Part shown: positions 1 to 6,780 of the stretch, piece by piece
Position numbering within the stretch: position 1 is the stretch's first letter
Layout: each line of letters starts with the position of its first letter
NCBI GenBank assembly: GCA_028277645.1
Contig: JANQFV010000022.1
Coordinates: 1-64,000, forward strand
Length of the DNA stretch: 64,000 bases
Direction: 5' to 3'
DNA from: Phycisphaerae bacterium
GTDB taxonomy: Bacteria; Planctomycetota; Phycisphaerae; UBA1845; Fen-1342
Position numbers and translations under genes: made by a program
Notes under the pieces: generated by a model
Seen by the model: only the letters and a program-made list of their open reading frames with translations
What the model was told of the DNA's origin: nothing
The model's database searches: none

Positions 1-169
1 ATGCTGCAACCTGCTGCTCCAGCGCCTCGATCTGACGCTGTTGCGCCGCCAACGCCGCCTCCAACCGGGATACCGTATCGCTGGATCCCGTATCCGCGAG
101 GACAGGGGCAGCGAAGAGACCGGCCGCGACGATGGTTAGCAGGCACACACGATGCCGTCGTCCTGACAT
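1..169 (-). CDS. Secreted coiled-coil protein, N-terminal fragment (runs off the left edge)
   Basis: The reverse strand from 169 encodes a start (MSGRRHRVCLLTIVAAGL) followed by a signal peptide ending near FAAPVLA-D, then a heptad-like stretch rich in Leu, Glu, Ala and Gln (SRLEAALAAQQRQIEALEQ). A GGAG ribosome binding site sits about 8 bases before the ATG. The remainder lies outside the window. A signal peptide followed by a short coiled coil is how many planctomycete porin-like outer membrane proteins begin, but the diagnostic barrel is not visible, so that is only a guess. The 3' part is cut by the window edge and is not a biological truncation. Confidence 0.6.
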   Translation of the reverse strand, partial: MSGRRHRVCLLTIVAAGLFAAPVLADTGSSDTVSRLEAALAAQQRQIEALEQQVAA

Positions 170-784
170 AGGCACATCTCCTCTTCTGACTGTGACATTA
201 GATTCTGACAGACCTCTGCCCGCGTTGGGCAGCGCCAATACCATGCACTGCACTTCCGAAATCGTTTCCAGACCGCTTGTGCGCATACCTATAGCGTTTC
301 CCCTTTCCAGCAGGTACCGTACCACGAACACACAAATCGCGCCAAAACCAGTAAGTCATTAATTTACAATAAGATATCGCAGAAAACCACTGGAGTCACT
401 CACAATAAAGAGCCAATAACAACAGACGGTTTTCCGTCAAACCTCCAAAGGTCTGTATCACAACACATTGCTAGTAAACGAATTGCGCGCTTCTTGTGGC
501 TGATTCGTATATTCCGCCTCGCTGGCGATCAGTCGTCACTGGAAAGGCGGAATTCACGGTACACCAACGCGGTATGGAACGTGCAGCGATCTGAGGACCG
601 CGTCGTGCAGGGCCGCATATCGCGCAAACCCGATGGTCGGCGACTGGTTGCGAACATACGTTGAACGTGCCGACGGCTATGCCGGAACTCGATATTGACA
701 CTGCCCACTCAACCGGATTTACTTACGCGCGTGTATCTCAAGTCTGCAAGCCTTGATGAACAAGCTTGAGGAGGAGTGTTCGCG
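170..784. other. Intergenic stretch, no gene supported
   Basis: About 615 bases separate the start of the secreted protein from the small membrane peptide. The part from about 350 to 430 is AT-richer than its surroundings and could hold the promoter of the minus-strand gene. Open frames here (for example 471-701 on the minus strand) lack a ribosome binding site and have unbiased composition, so no gene is called. Confidence 0.5.
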
Positions 785-889
785 ATGATGCTTGCGTTCT
801 TTGCCGCGTGGCAATGGGGTCTGATCATCGGACTCGTGGTGCTCGTGATCATCCTCATGATCATCAAGAAGCGCCAGCAGCAGTACTGA
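785..889 (+). CDS. 34-residue single-span membrane peptide
   Basis: This small gene starts ATG ATG after a strong GAGGAG ribosome binding site at about 770-776 and ends in TGA. The peptide has a hydrophobic core (WGLIIGLVVLVIILMII) followed by a basic tail KKRQQQY, so it should be a single-pass inner membrane peptide with the C terminus in the cytoplasm. It resembles no family I can name. It lies 160 bases before the AMMECR1 gene on the same strand. The strong ribosome binding site and the clean topology are the only evidence that it is expressed. Confidence 0.55.
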   Translation: MMLAFFAAWQWGLIIGLVVLVIILMIIKKRQQQY

Positions 890-1048
890 TTCGAGACGTC
901 AGCCCCCGTCGCCAACGCCGCCATTCAGGGCTCAATGAACGTTCCGTCGGACGTGTCTGCGAGTCTGGACGCGCACGGCTTTCTTGAGGTTCTGGTGTCT
1001 CACGTCCAGTGGCGGCGCCGTGGATAACCGCTCTCTCATTGGCGCAGA

Positions 1049-1603
1049 ATGCCAATTGCATCGGCGCTATCTGAGTCCTGGTTGCACTACGCCCGCGAGG
1101 TCGTCGGTCGTGCTGCGCATGGGCGTGACGCCCGGGACGTACCGATTCCCCCCGCCGCCGTAGCCCACAGCGGCGTATTCGTGACGCTGTACAAAGTGGG
1201 GCGACTGCGTGGCTGCATGGGAACGCTGGACTCGAGCCTGAGCCTGGCCGAAGCAATTCGCGAGGCAGCGAAGTGTGCAGCAACACGCGATCCCCGCTTC
1301 GCGCCGGTATCTCCCGACGAGCTGCCCGAGTTACACGTAGAGGTTTCCGTGATGTCCGCGGCCTGGCCGATGACGTCGCTGAACGATCTTGAAATCGGTC
1401 GGCATGGGATCATCGTGCGGTCGGGGCCGCGTCGCGGCCTGTTTCTACCCCAGGTCGCGAAGGAGCACCGTTTGGATCGTGAGACCTTTCTCACGCGTTG
1501 CTGTACGGAGAAGGCGGGGCTGCCAGCCGATGCCTGGCGCGACCCCGCCACCGAAGTCCTGCTCTTCGAGACTACCGTGCTGTCGGAATCAGGCGGGCGG
1601 TGA
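1049..1603 (+). CDS. amrA: AMMECR1 domain protein (AmmeMemoRadiSam system protein A)
   Basis: The 184-residue protein carries the hallmarks of the AMMECR1 family: the LRGCMGTL motif at about residues 53-60, and ATRDPRFAPV followed by LHVEVSV around residues 78-100. The length matches the single-domain family. In many prokaryotes AMMECR1 is encoded beside a Memo-like protein and a radical SAM enzyme; neither is visible here, so the gene is solitary within this window. The biochemical function of the family is not settled. The start has no clear Shine-Dalgarno sequence. The 3' end overlaps the convergent lipoprotein gene by 15 bases. Confidence 0.88.
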   Translation: MPIASALSESWLHYAREVVGRAAHGRDARDVPIPPAAVAHSGVFVTLYKVGRLRGCMGTLDSSLSLAEAIREAAKCAATRDPRFAPVSPDELPELHVEVSVMSAAWPMTSLNDLEIGRHGIIVRSGPRRGLFLPQVAKEHRLDRETFLTRCCTEKAGLPADAWRDPATEVLLFETTVLSESGGR

Positions 1604-2038
1604 TTCCGTTTCCGACAGCGCTGCATCAATGCAATCTGCGCGTTCCTCCAGCGCTTTGATCCACAGATCGACGATTGACTGATCCGCAAACAACTGGGCA
1701 TCCACACCCATCGTCCGCAACGCGTGTGCCCGCTCGTTTTGCACCGCCCAGAATTCGAACAGATCGCGATCGTTCCACGCCGCGTTGAGCACCTGCAGCT
1801 CTTCAGCATTGAGCACGCCGCCGGCATCCTCCAGCTTGCCGACGAGGTCGCGATAGGCCAGCACGCGCAACGCCGAGTGCTGACGATCGAATACTGCTTG
1901 CTGCACGTCGTTGGCTCGGCGTTGCGACGCGACCGCGACACGCAGAGCATCGGAACTACACCCGGCTATCAGTAACACGGCACCGACCAAGGTACTCACG
2001 CCGCACCACGTCTTGAGTATCTTCCGTTTCCGGCGCAT
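1589..2038 (-). CDS. Predicted lipoprotein at the end of the phage-head cassette
   Basis: The 149-residue product begins MRRKRKILKTW, continues with a hydrophobic stretch and a lipobox (LLIAGC), and then a mostly helical, charged region with no recognisable domain. It should be exported and lipidated at Cys. The ATG overlaps the stop of the preceding gene (TGATG), so the two are translationally coupled and belong to the cassette that starts at 8078. Small lipoproteins at the end of phage clusters are sometimes outer-membrane spanins; nothing here proves that, and a cellular lipoprotein read through from the cassette is equally possible. Confidence 0.65.
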   Translation of the reverse strand: MRRKRKILKTWCGVSTLVGAVLLIAGCSSDALRVAVASQRRANDVQQAVFDRQHSALRVLAYRDLVGKLEDAGGVLNAEELQVLNAAWNDRDLFEFWAVQNERAHALRTMGVDAQLFADQSIVDLWIKALEERADCIDAALSETESPPA

Positions 2039-2343
2039 CAGAGGCCTCCGCCAACTTTGCCGAGCAGCTTCAACGCAAAGAACAACCCCTCGGTCCACTT
2101 ATCCCGCGCGATCGCTTCGGACATGCGCCGCGCTGTGTCACGCAGTTCGCTGTGTGAGATCCAGCCGCTCACGGGATGTGAGCGGTCGAGCTCAGTCGTG
2201 TTGTAGTCGCGTGGCGTGACGCCCCGCTCGCGCTCCATGCGTTCCGACTCGATCAGCAGCGCATCGACAACGCGTCGAGCGCTATTGACGAATTCCCGCG
2301 CCGTTTGTGCATCAACTCCTCGGAACAGTTCTGGTAAGTCCAT
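2038..2343 (-). CDS. Small hypothetical protein of the phage-head cassette
   Basis: The 101-residue protein starts MDLPELFRGV after a clear AGGAG site 7 bases before the ATG. It is largely helical and charged, with no transmembrane segment, signal peptide or known motif. It is coupled to the downstream lipoprotein gene by overlapping stop and start codons and follows the holin-like gene by 15 bases. Its position after the gp36-like connector suggests a phage-derived accessory protein. The family is not recognised. Confidence 0.6.
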   Translation of the reverse strand: MDLPELFRGVDAQTAREFVNSARRVVDALLIESERMERERGVTPRDYNTTELDRSHPVSGWISHSELRDTARRMSEAIARDKWTEGLFFALKLLGKVGGGL

Positions 2344-2358
2344 TATTCAACTCCTAGC

Positions 2359-2676
2359 TCAGTTGCCGGGCCTGCCCAGCGGTACATCAATCTTGTGTCG
2401 CGCCGGCGTGAGCTCCTGCGTCAAGCGCGTCAGCCACTCCGTCTCCGTGGCGCGATGCGCTCGCAGTTCCTCGCGCAGTGCGGTCAGTGCCTCCGTGTTC
2501 ACACGAATGACATCCAAGAGACTCTTGTTCAGCTCCACGATCTGACTGGCATACTGCGAGGATTCGCGCAAACCGGTCGCAGCCTTGGTGCGTTCCTGCC
2601 GCTCGATCCACCACATCACGAACAACAGTCCGCTGATGCCCAACGAGGGCAGTTGACCGAGGAACTCTGCCGGCAT
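2359..2676 (-). CDS. Holin-like small membrane protein (one span plus coiled coil)
   Basis: The 105-residue product has one N-terminal membrane segment (LGISGLLFVMWWI) followed by a helical, charged tail with heptad character (QIVELNKSLLDVI, TEALTALREEL). This order, one membrane helix then a coiled coil, is that of BhlA-type holin-like phage proteins, and this is the only basis for the call. Its ATG lies in the stop region of the gp36-like gene (a GTG 3 bases upstream is also possible), so it is part of the same transcription unit. It could instead be a structural or scaffold protein. Confidence 0.5.
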   Translation of the reverse strand: MPAEFLGQLPSLGISGLLFVMWWIERQERTKAATGLRESSQYASQIVELNKSLLDVIRVNTEALTALREELRAHRATETEWLTRLTQELTPARHKIDVPLGRPGN

Positions 2677-3128
2677 CACAGTCCATCCAGCTCGCCAGCG
2701 GTGAACTTGCGTTCACTGGCCGAGACCCGTGGCCCGTCGTCCGTCGCAGTCGTGGGCGCGGGCGCCGAAGCAGCCGGCAGCGCCAGCCGCCCCGATGCGA
2801 CATCCGCGAACCAGTTCACCGCGGCCCGCGCGAGGGAATGCACCCGTTGCGGTGGATCACTCACGAACGGCGAGCTCTTCCACGTGCCGTACTCAGCCAG
2901 ATCGAGCACCCGCACCTGCAATACGTTGGCCAGTTCGGGATGTGCCGACAGATCCAAGGGGGTCTGGTACCGTCGTGCTAGGTAGCTGTCGGCTTCGGCC
3001 TCAGCCTCTTCGACGACTTGCTGCGCGACTGTGTCGTCGGCTGTCGTACCGTTCACGCGATCGGTCAGCCGGGCGTAGAGTGTGGAGCCCAACCGGGCCG
3101 AAAGCTGTGCGATCGTCACGTATGCCAT
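2676..3128 (-). CDS. Phage Mu gp36-like head-completion/connector protein (DUF1320)
   Basis: The 150-residue protein starts MAYVTIAQLSARLG and contains the acidic helical segment and the SYLARRYQTPLDL...LRVLDLAEY pattern typical of the DUF1320 (Mu gp36) family, which acts at the head-tail interface. GGAG is placed 7 bases before the ATG. It lies between the major capsid gene upstream and the holin-like gene downstream, as expected from the Mu morphogenetic order, where gp36 follows T. The C-terminal third is Ala/Pro-rich and looks unstructured. Confidence 0.78.
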   Translation of the reverse strand: MAYVTIAQLSARLGSTLYARLTDRVNGTTADDTVAQQVVEEAEAEADSYLARRYQTPLDLSAHPELANVLQVRVLDLAEYGTWKSSPFVSDPPQRVHSLARAAVNWFADVASGRLALPAASAPAPTTATDDGPRVSASERKFTAGELDGL

Positions 3129-3154
3129 CAGCGTTCTCCGACTGTGCTCGCCTA

Positions 3155-3182
3155 AGACGGCCGACCTCCTGGTCAGCCGCTA
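3155..3182. repeat. GGCCGACC-type palindromic repeat, imperfect copy
   Basis: Between the gp36-like and capsid genes lies GGCCGACCTCCTGGTCAGCC, an imperfect copy of the GGCCGACctcccGTCGGCC palindrome that is perfect at 23245-23265. It fills most of the gap between the two genes and could form a hairpin in the mRNA. Confidence 0.5.
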
Positions 3183-3186
3183 CGCG

Positions 3187-4116
3187 TTAGTTCAGCGTTA
3201 CGAGGCAGGCGTCCTGCCAGAAGCCGTAGCCCGCTTCGTGGATCGCCTTCACGCCGTACTGGTGTTGGTTCTCGTTGACCTCCAGCTCACTGCCTTCGGC
3301 GAGCACCTGCACCTGCACGGGCAGCTCTTCCTGGAAGATGAACGGCCGCGTCGTTCCGTCCGTGCGAAAGACCGCGAACTTGGTCGTCCACGTAAGCCGC
3401 GGATTCGCCACCCAACTCACCTTGAACGGATCACCCGCAGCCAGCGGATTACTCGACGATTCAACCGTCTGACCGGACAGCGCGATCAGCGTCGACGGCA
3501 GGAAACTCATCGGCACCATGACCAGGAACTCGCGGGCCGACTCGTTCATCGGCTCGGCCTGGTCATCCTTGAACGACATGATCTGACCGATGGCCCGCAC
3601 GATCGCGTTGTACATCTCCTCGTCGCTCGGTGCCGATGGCGTCGATACGTCGTAGGTGATGTCATTGCTTTGCGTGCCGGACGAGCCTTCCTCATGATCC
3701 GTGTCGAAGTAGTACTGTCCGTCGTAGCCGACGCTCGACTCGCCGTTGAGCACCAACGTCGTCAGGAGCTTGTTGGGATGGATCGCGACGCGGCGCGCGA
3801 GTTCGTTAACGCGGACCATGATCTGCCCGGTCTTGTCGCGCCGCTGTTCGTCGGCATCGACGCGCACGGTCGCCTCCCACGTCTTGTTGACGATCGTGAC
3901 GCCGTTCTCGCGCAGCGGGCGCACGCGTCGACCGCCGATCCACTCGCGGACCTGCGGCACCATGCCAAGCCACTTGTACGTCTCGGACTGTTGATTGCTG
4001 GAGAAGTGCATCGCCAGCCGCGTCCACCAGGCACTCTTGGCGAACTCCTCGAGTCGGCGATAGAACCGCCCGACCACTGCGCGCGACGTCAAACCCGTAT
4101 CGACCACAACACTCAT
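3187..4116 (-). CDS. Mu-like major head subunit (gpT family)
   Basis: The 309-residue protein matches the Mu gpT major capsid family: N-terminal segment FYRRLEEFAKSAWW, then ETYKWLGMVPQVREWIGGR, then the nested NPLAAGDPFKVSWVANPRL and a beta-rich end. It would form the capsid shell. The start at 4116 is chosen because AAGGAG lies 7 bases upstream; the longer frame has no ribosome binding site. It sits between the cement-like gene and gp36, matching the Mu order I-(Z)-T-gp36. The frame is intact and shows no sign of decay. Confidence 0.85.
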   Translation of the reverse strand: MSVVVDTGLTSRAVVGRFYRRLEEFAKSAWWTRLAMHFSSNQQSETYKWLGMVPQVREWIGGRRVRPLRENGVTIVNKTWEATVRVDADEQRRDKTGQIMVRVNELARRVAIHPNKLLTTLVLNGESSVGYDGQYYFDTDHEEGSSGTQSNDITYDVSTPSAPSDEEMYNAIVRAIGQIMSFKDDQAEPMNESAREFLVMVPMSFLPSTLIALSGQTVESSSNPLAAGDPFKVSWVANPRLTWTTKFAVFRTDGTTRPFIFQEELPVQVQVLAEGSELEVNENQHQYGVKAIHEAGYGFWQDACLVTLN

Positions 4117-4205
4117 CAGATGTCTCCTTGCGTACCCCCCCCGCCGGCACACTTCTCAGCGGGCCGCGAATCTCACTTCATGCCTCAGGATCGTCCCATC
4201 GCCGT

Positions 4206-4943
4206 TCAGGCGATGTCACGACTTGCGATAATCCACTCCGAACCAGTCGAAACGAGCAGTGCTGTGTCGTACTGCGCATCGATGCCGGCGTATGTCGTTG
4301 AGCCGTTGATCGTCTCCGAACTCGCCCCATCGAGCGTGACGGCGAACGCGGCAGCCGAAGTCTTGATCACTCGCAGCCAGGTGCCTGCAGGCGCACCGGC
4401 CACTGCCGGCAACGTCAACGTTCGCGCGGCCGTATTGCCGATCAACAGTGTTCGGTTCAGGTGGTCGCTCGTCAGCGTCGCAGACGCATCGGCGAGCGTC
4501 ACAGCCTGCGTGCCTTCGAGCAGACCGTTGAGCGCCCCGACGGGCTGGCAGCGCACGCGCGCCGAGTTAGTCCCTTCAACGACCAACACGCGTCCGACGC
4601 GACTGTTGCTCGCCGCCGTCAGCGTGAGCGTGTTGTCGGCGCTGGCGAAGACCGGCATGCCGACGTGCGTTTGCCCGACGCCGGTCAGCGTGTGGACGAT
4701 GTCGATGTTCTGGTGCAGGCGCACCGTGATCCCGCCGGCGGTGTGACCGTCGATCGTGTTGTCAGCCTGCTGGTACGCGACACCGAGGAACGTGTCGCCG
4801 GCTTGTAGCGGTCGAGCGTACCCTGTGCTTGCGTCCTGACCGACGAACGCGCCCTTGTAGATCTTGACGTTGTCGACCACGGGAACATCAATGAGTTCCG
4901 CCGACGCATAGAACTCGAGATTTCGATTTGCACTCAATGCCAT
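4206..4943 (-). CDS. Capsid cement/decoration-like protein (DUF2190-like N terminus)
   Basis: The 245-residue protein is almost entirely beta-rich, Thr/Ala/Val-rich and without signal peptide. Its first 100 residues (VDNVKIYKGAFVGQDAS, GDTFLGVAYQQADN, GGITVRLHQNIDI) resemble the small cement proteins encoded next to gpT-type capsids (DUF2190). The C-terminal half (LNRTLLIGNTAARTLTLP...GSEWIIAS) looks like a separate beta domain of the kind found on capsid decoration and fibre proteins. GGAG lies 9 bases before the ATG. The placement between the I protein and gpT supports a head role. The family assignment is moderate. Confidence 0.65.
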   Translation of the reverse strand: MALSANRNLEFYASAELIDVPVVDNVKIYKGAFVGQDASTGYARPLQAGDTFLGVAYQQADNTIDGHTAGGITVRLHQNIDIVHTLTGVGQTHVGMPVFASADNTLTLTAASNSRVGRVLVVEGTNSARVRCQPVGALNGLLEGTQAVTLADASATLTSDHLNRTLLIGNTAARTLTLPAVAGAPAGTWLRVIKTSAAAFAVTLDGASSETINGSTTYAGIDAQYDTALLVSTGSEWIIASRDIA

Positions 4944-4985
4944 GGATATGGTCTCCTAAGCAGTGTTTCGTTTAATCGGATGTGC

Positions 4986-6101
4986 TTAGCCGTGTCGCGT
5001 CAGCACGCGCCCCGCTGCGACCGCCTGCTCATACGCTGCCAGGTCCTCGGCTTCGGGCGCAAGCTGCGTGCCGAAGCCTTGGCTGGCAACAACGCGCGTT
5101 CGTGGCGCAGGCTGCACGCGACCACTCGCGTCGGCACACACCAACCGCCCGGGCGGCAGTAACACCGGCGCCCGCGAGAGCCGTTCGATGGTTGCTTCGG
5201 GATCACGTAGATAGTCCGCCCGCCAATCGAGACTCGTACTTTCGAGAATCTTCCCCTGCCGCAGGCCACGCTCGACGAAGCTGTCGGCTTCCTGCGCCGC
5301 GAGTTCACGCCGCAATGCGACGACCTCGTCTTGCGCCTGCGACAGCGCCAATCGCAGTTCTTCGTCACCCGAGTCGGCAGTCGGCTCGGCAGTCTCCGCA
5401 TCAGCATTCGCCTGCCGCGTCGCGGCCAGCGGTCGCACGCCGTGCATCGCCGGGTCGTTCGTCAACGCAACCGGCCCCAGGGCGGCGACGTCCTGCTGGT
5501 CCTCGTCGGCCCAATAGATCACCGGCGAGAAGTAGCGGTATTCGCCGGTGCTCAGGAGTTCGCGAGCGCGATCCGTCCACGTGACATCAATCGCCCACAA
5601 TCCGTCGTCGCGCACTTCGAGGCCGCCGATCCAACCGGCAGCGGGCTTTAATCCGTCGGAGCGCGCGTTGAGGCGGTCGAAGCTCTGATGCTCGTAATCG
5701 ATCGCAAGTTTGCGCCCCATCTGCTCGAACCAGCGCTGTGCGGACTCGGCGTGCTGCTGCGTGAACACGAAGCTGCCGCCGGCGGCCGGACGTTCAACCT
5801 GCACCTCACCGAAGGGCACGAGCAGGAACTCCTCGACGGGATTGCCGTGCGCCGCTGCCAGCGCTGTCAGCTTCAGGCGCGATAACGGCTGGACTGACTG
5901 GTTTGGATGCACCTGCGTGAGCAGCAGTGCATCGACGCGCTCGGTCGCGTCGCCGAGTACCTCGCGCAGTTGCGGCAGATCGCCCGCGTCATCGCGCGCC
6001 AGCAACAGCGCGTCCTGCAAACGCGCCAACAGTTGCCGCCGACTGTACGAACCGAGCAACGTCGGCGGCGGAATGGAATTGGACATGACCGTTTCGTTCA
6101 T
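4986..6101 (-). CDS. Mu-like prophage I protein (head protease/scaffold)
   Basis: The 371-residue protein is the I-type protein of Mu-like phages, a protease whose C-terminal part serves as scaffold during capsid assembly. Visible features are the FGEVQVERPAAG segment, RKLAIDYEHQSFD followed by KPAAGWIGGLEVRDDGLW, then EYRYFSPVIYW, which are typical of the family, and a Glu/Ala-rich coiled region (DEELRLALSQAQDEVVALRR) as expected for the scaffold part. The start MNETVMSN at 6101 is preferred because AGGTGA precedes it; the longer frame overlaps the acetyltransferase gene. Confidence 0.82.
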   Translation of the reverse strand: MNETVMSNSIPPPTLLGSYSRRQLLARLQDALLLARDDAGDLPQLREVLGDATERVDALLLTQVHPNQSVQPLSRLKLTALAAAHGNPVEEFLLVPFGEVQVERPAAGGSFVFTQQHAESAQRWFEQMGRKLAIDYEHQSFDRLNARSDGLKPAAGWIGGLEVRDDGLWAIDVTWTDRARELLSTGEYRYFSPVIYWADEDQQDVAALGPVALTNDPAMHGVRPLAATRQANADAETAEPTADSGDEELRLALSQAQDEVVALRRELAAQEADSFVERGLRQGKILESTSLDWRADYLRDPEATIERLSRAPVLLPPGRLVCADASGRVQPAPRTRVVASQGFGTQLAPEAEDLAAYEQAVAAGRVLTRHG

Positions 6102-6126
6102 ATGATTCACCTCACTGTCTGCAGGT

Positions 6127-6780
6127 TTACCCGTCCGCGACACACTGTTTCTTGCCGTTGCCGTTCTGGCTGTTACGCGACAGGCGGAGCAGTTCCACAT
6201 TGCCCTTGCCGTTGCGTTGTCCGGTGGATCTGAAACCGAGCGCCGTGTAGAACCCCCGTGGATCACCTGTACTCATGTCCAGCTTCGCGCGCACTTCCGT
6301 CGCGCCGGTTGCCCGCACCAACGCGCGGCCGATGCCCAGGCCGCGGTACGCCGGGTGTACGAGCGCGTTGACCAGCCGCGTGCCGCGCGTCGTGATCGCG
6401 ACGCCGACCAACACGTTGTCCACCTCAGCGACGTACAACTCGTGGTACGGGCTTTCGAGCATGTCGGTCAGTTGTCCCCGTCGGAGGAAGTAGTCCTTGC
6501 GTAGTGCGGTGTCGAAGAAGAACTGCAGCGGGCGCACGTCGGTGACGAGCGCCGGTCGCACCGTGAGTTCCAGCGCCGTGGGCTCTGAACCCCTCTCCCC
6601 CTTGGGGGAGAGGTTGGGAGAGGGGGGATTCTGCGACACGGGTGCTCTACCCTCCCCCGTCCCCTCCCTGGAAGGGAGGGGGGTGTTACCCTCCTCCAGT
6701 TCCTCCCTGGGAGGAAGGGGAGGTTTGGTTCGCGTCGCCCCGCGTGTTGCCTTTCCGTTCACACGTTGAGAGGTCTTCAT
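6127..6780 (-). CDS. GNAT-family N-acetyltransferase inside the phage-head cassette
   Basis: The 217-residue protein contains a GNAT fold from about residue 75: LYVAEVDNVLVGVAITT, then the acetyl-CoA-binding signature YRGLGIGRALVRA and a C-terminal FYTALGFRSTGQ. It should transfer an acetyl group to an amine; the substrate is unknown. Its ATG overlaps the portal stop (ATGA), so it is translated with the portal gene, in the place where Mu encodes a minor head protein (gp30). Residues roughly 18-63 are translated from three palindromic repeat units (6589-6725) and are Pro/Arg/Glu-rich; they are unlikely to be part of the fold. Confidence 0.8.
   Translation of the reverse strand: MKTSQRVNGKATRGATRTKPPLPPREELEEGNTPLPSREGTGEGRAPVSQNPPSPNLSPKGERGSEPTALELTVRPALVTDVRPLQFFFDTALRKDYFLRRGQLTDMLESPYHELYVAEVDNVLVGVAITTRGTRLVNALVHPAYRGLGIGRALVRATGATEVRAKLDMSTGDPRGFYTALGFRSTGQRNGKGNVELLRLSRNSQNGNGKKQCVADG
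6589..6725. repeat. Three palindromic G/C-rich elements inside the acetyltransferase gene
   Basis: Three units lie nearly end to end: about 6589-6628 (CCCTCTCCCCCTTGGGGGAG type), 6648-6686 and 6687-6725. Each is a CT-rich arm, a small loop, a GA-rich arm and a further GGGAGAGG-like tail. They are open in the frame of the acetyltransferase and add about 46 residues near its N terminus. Related units occur at 24492-24530, 39521-39560, 40374-40411 and 63012-63158. Confidence 0.85.

Noticed and set aside
471..701. 76-codon minus-strand frame in the first gap
   Set aside because: It lacks a ribosome binding site and conserved-looking composition.
3082..4746. Long plus-strand open frame of 554 codons
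   Set aside because: It is antisense to the gpT, cement and connector genes, has no ribosome binding site, and arises from the strong codon bias of the opposite strand.
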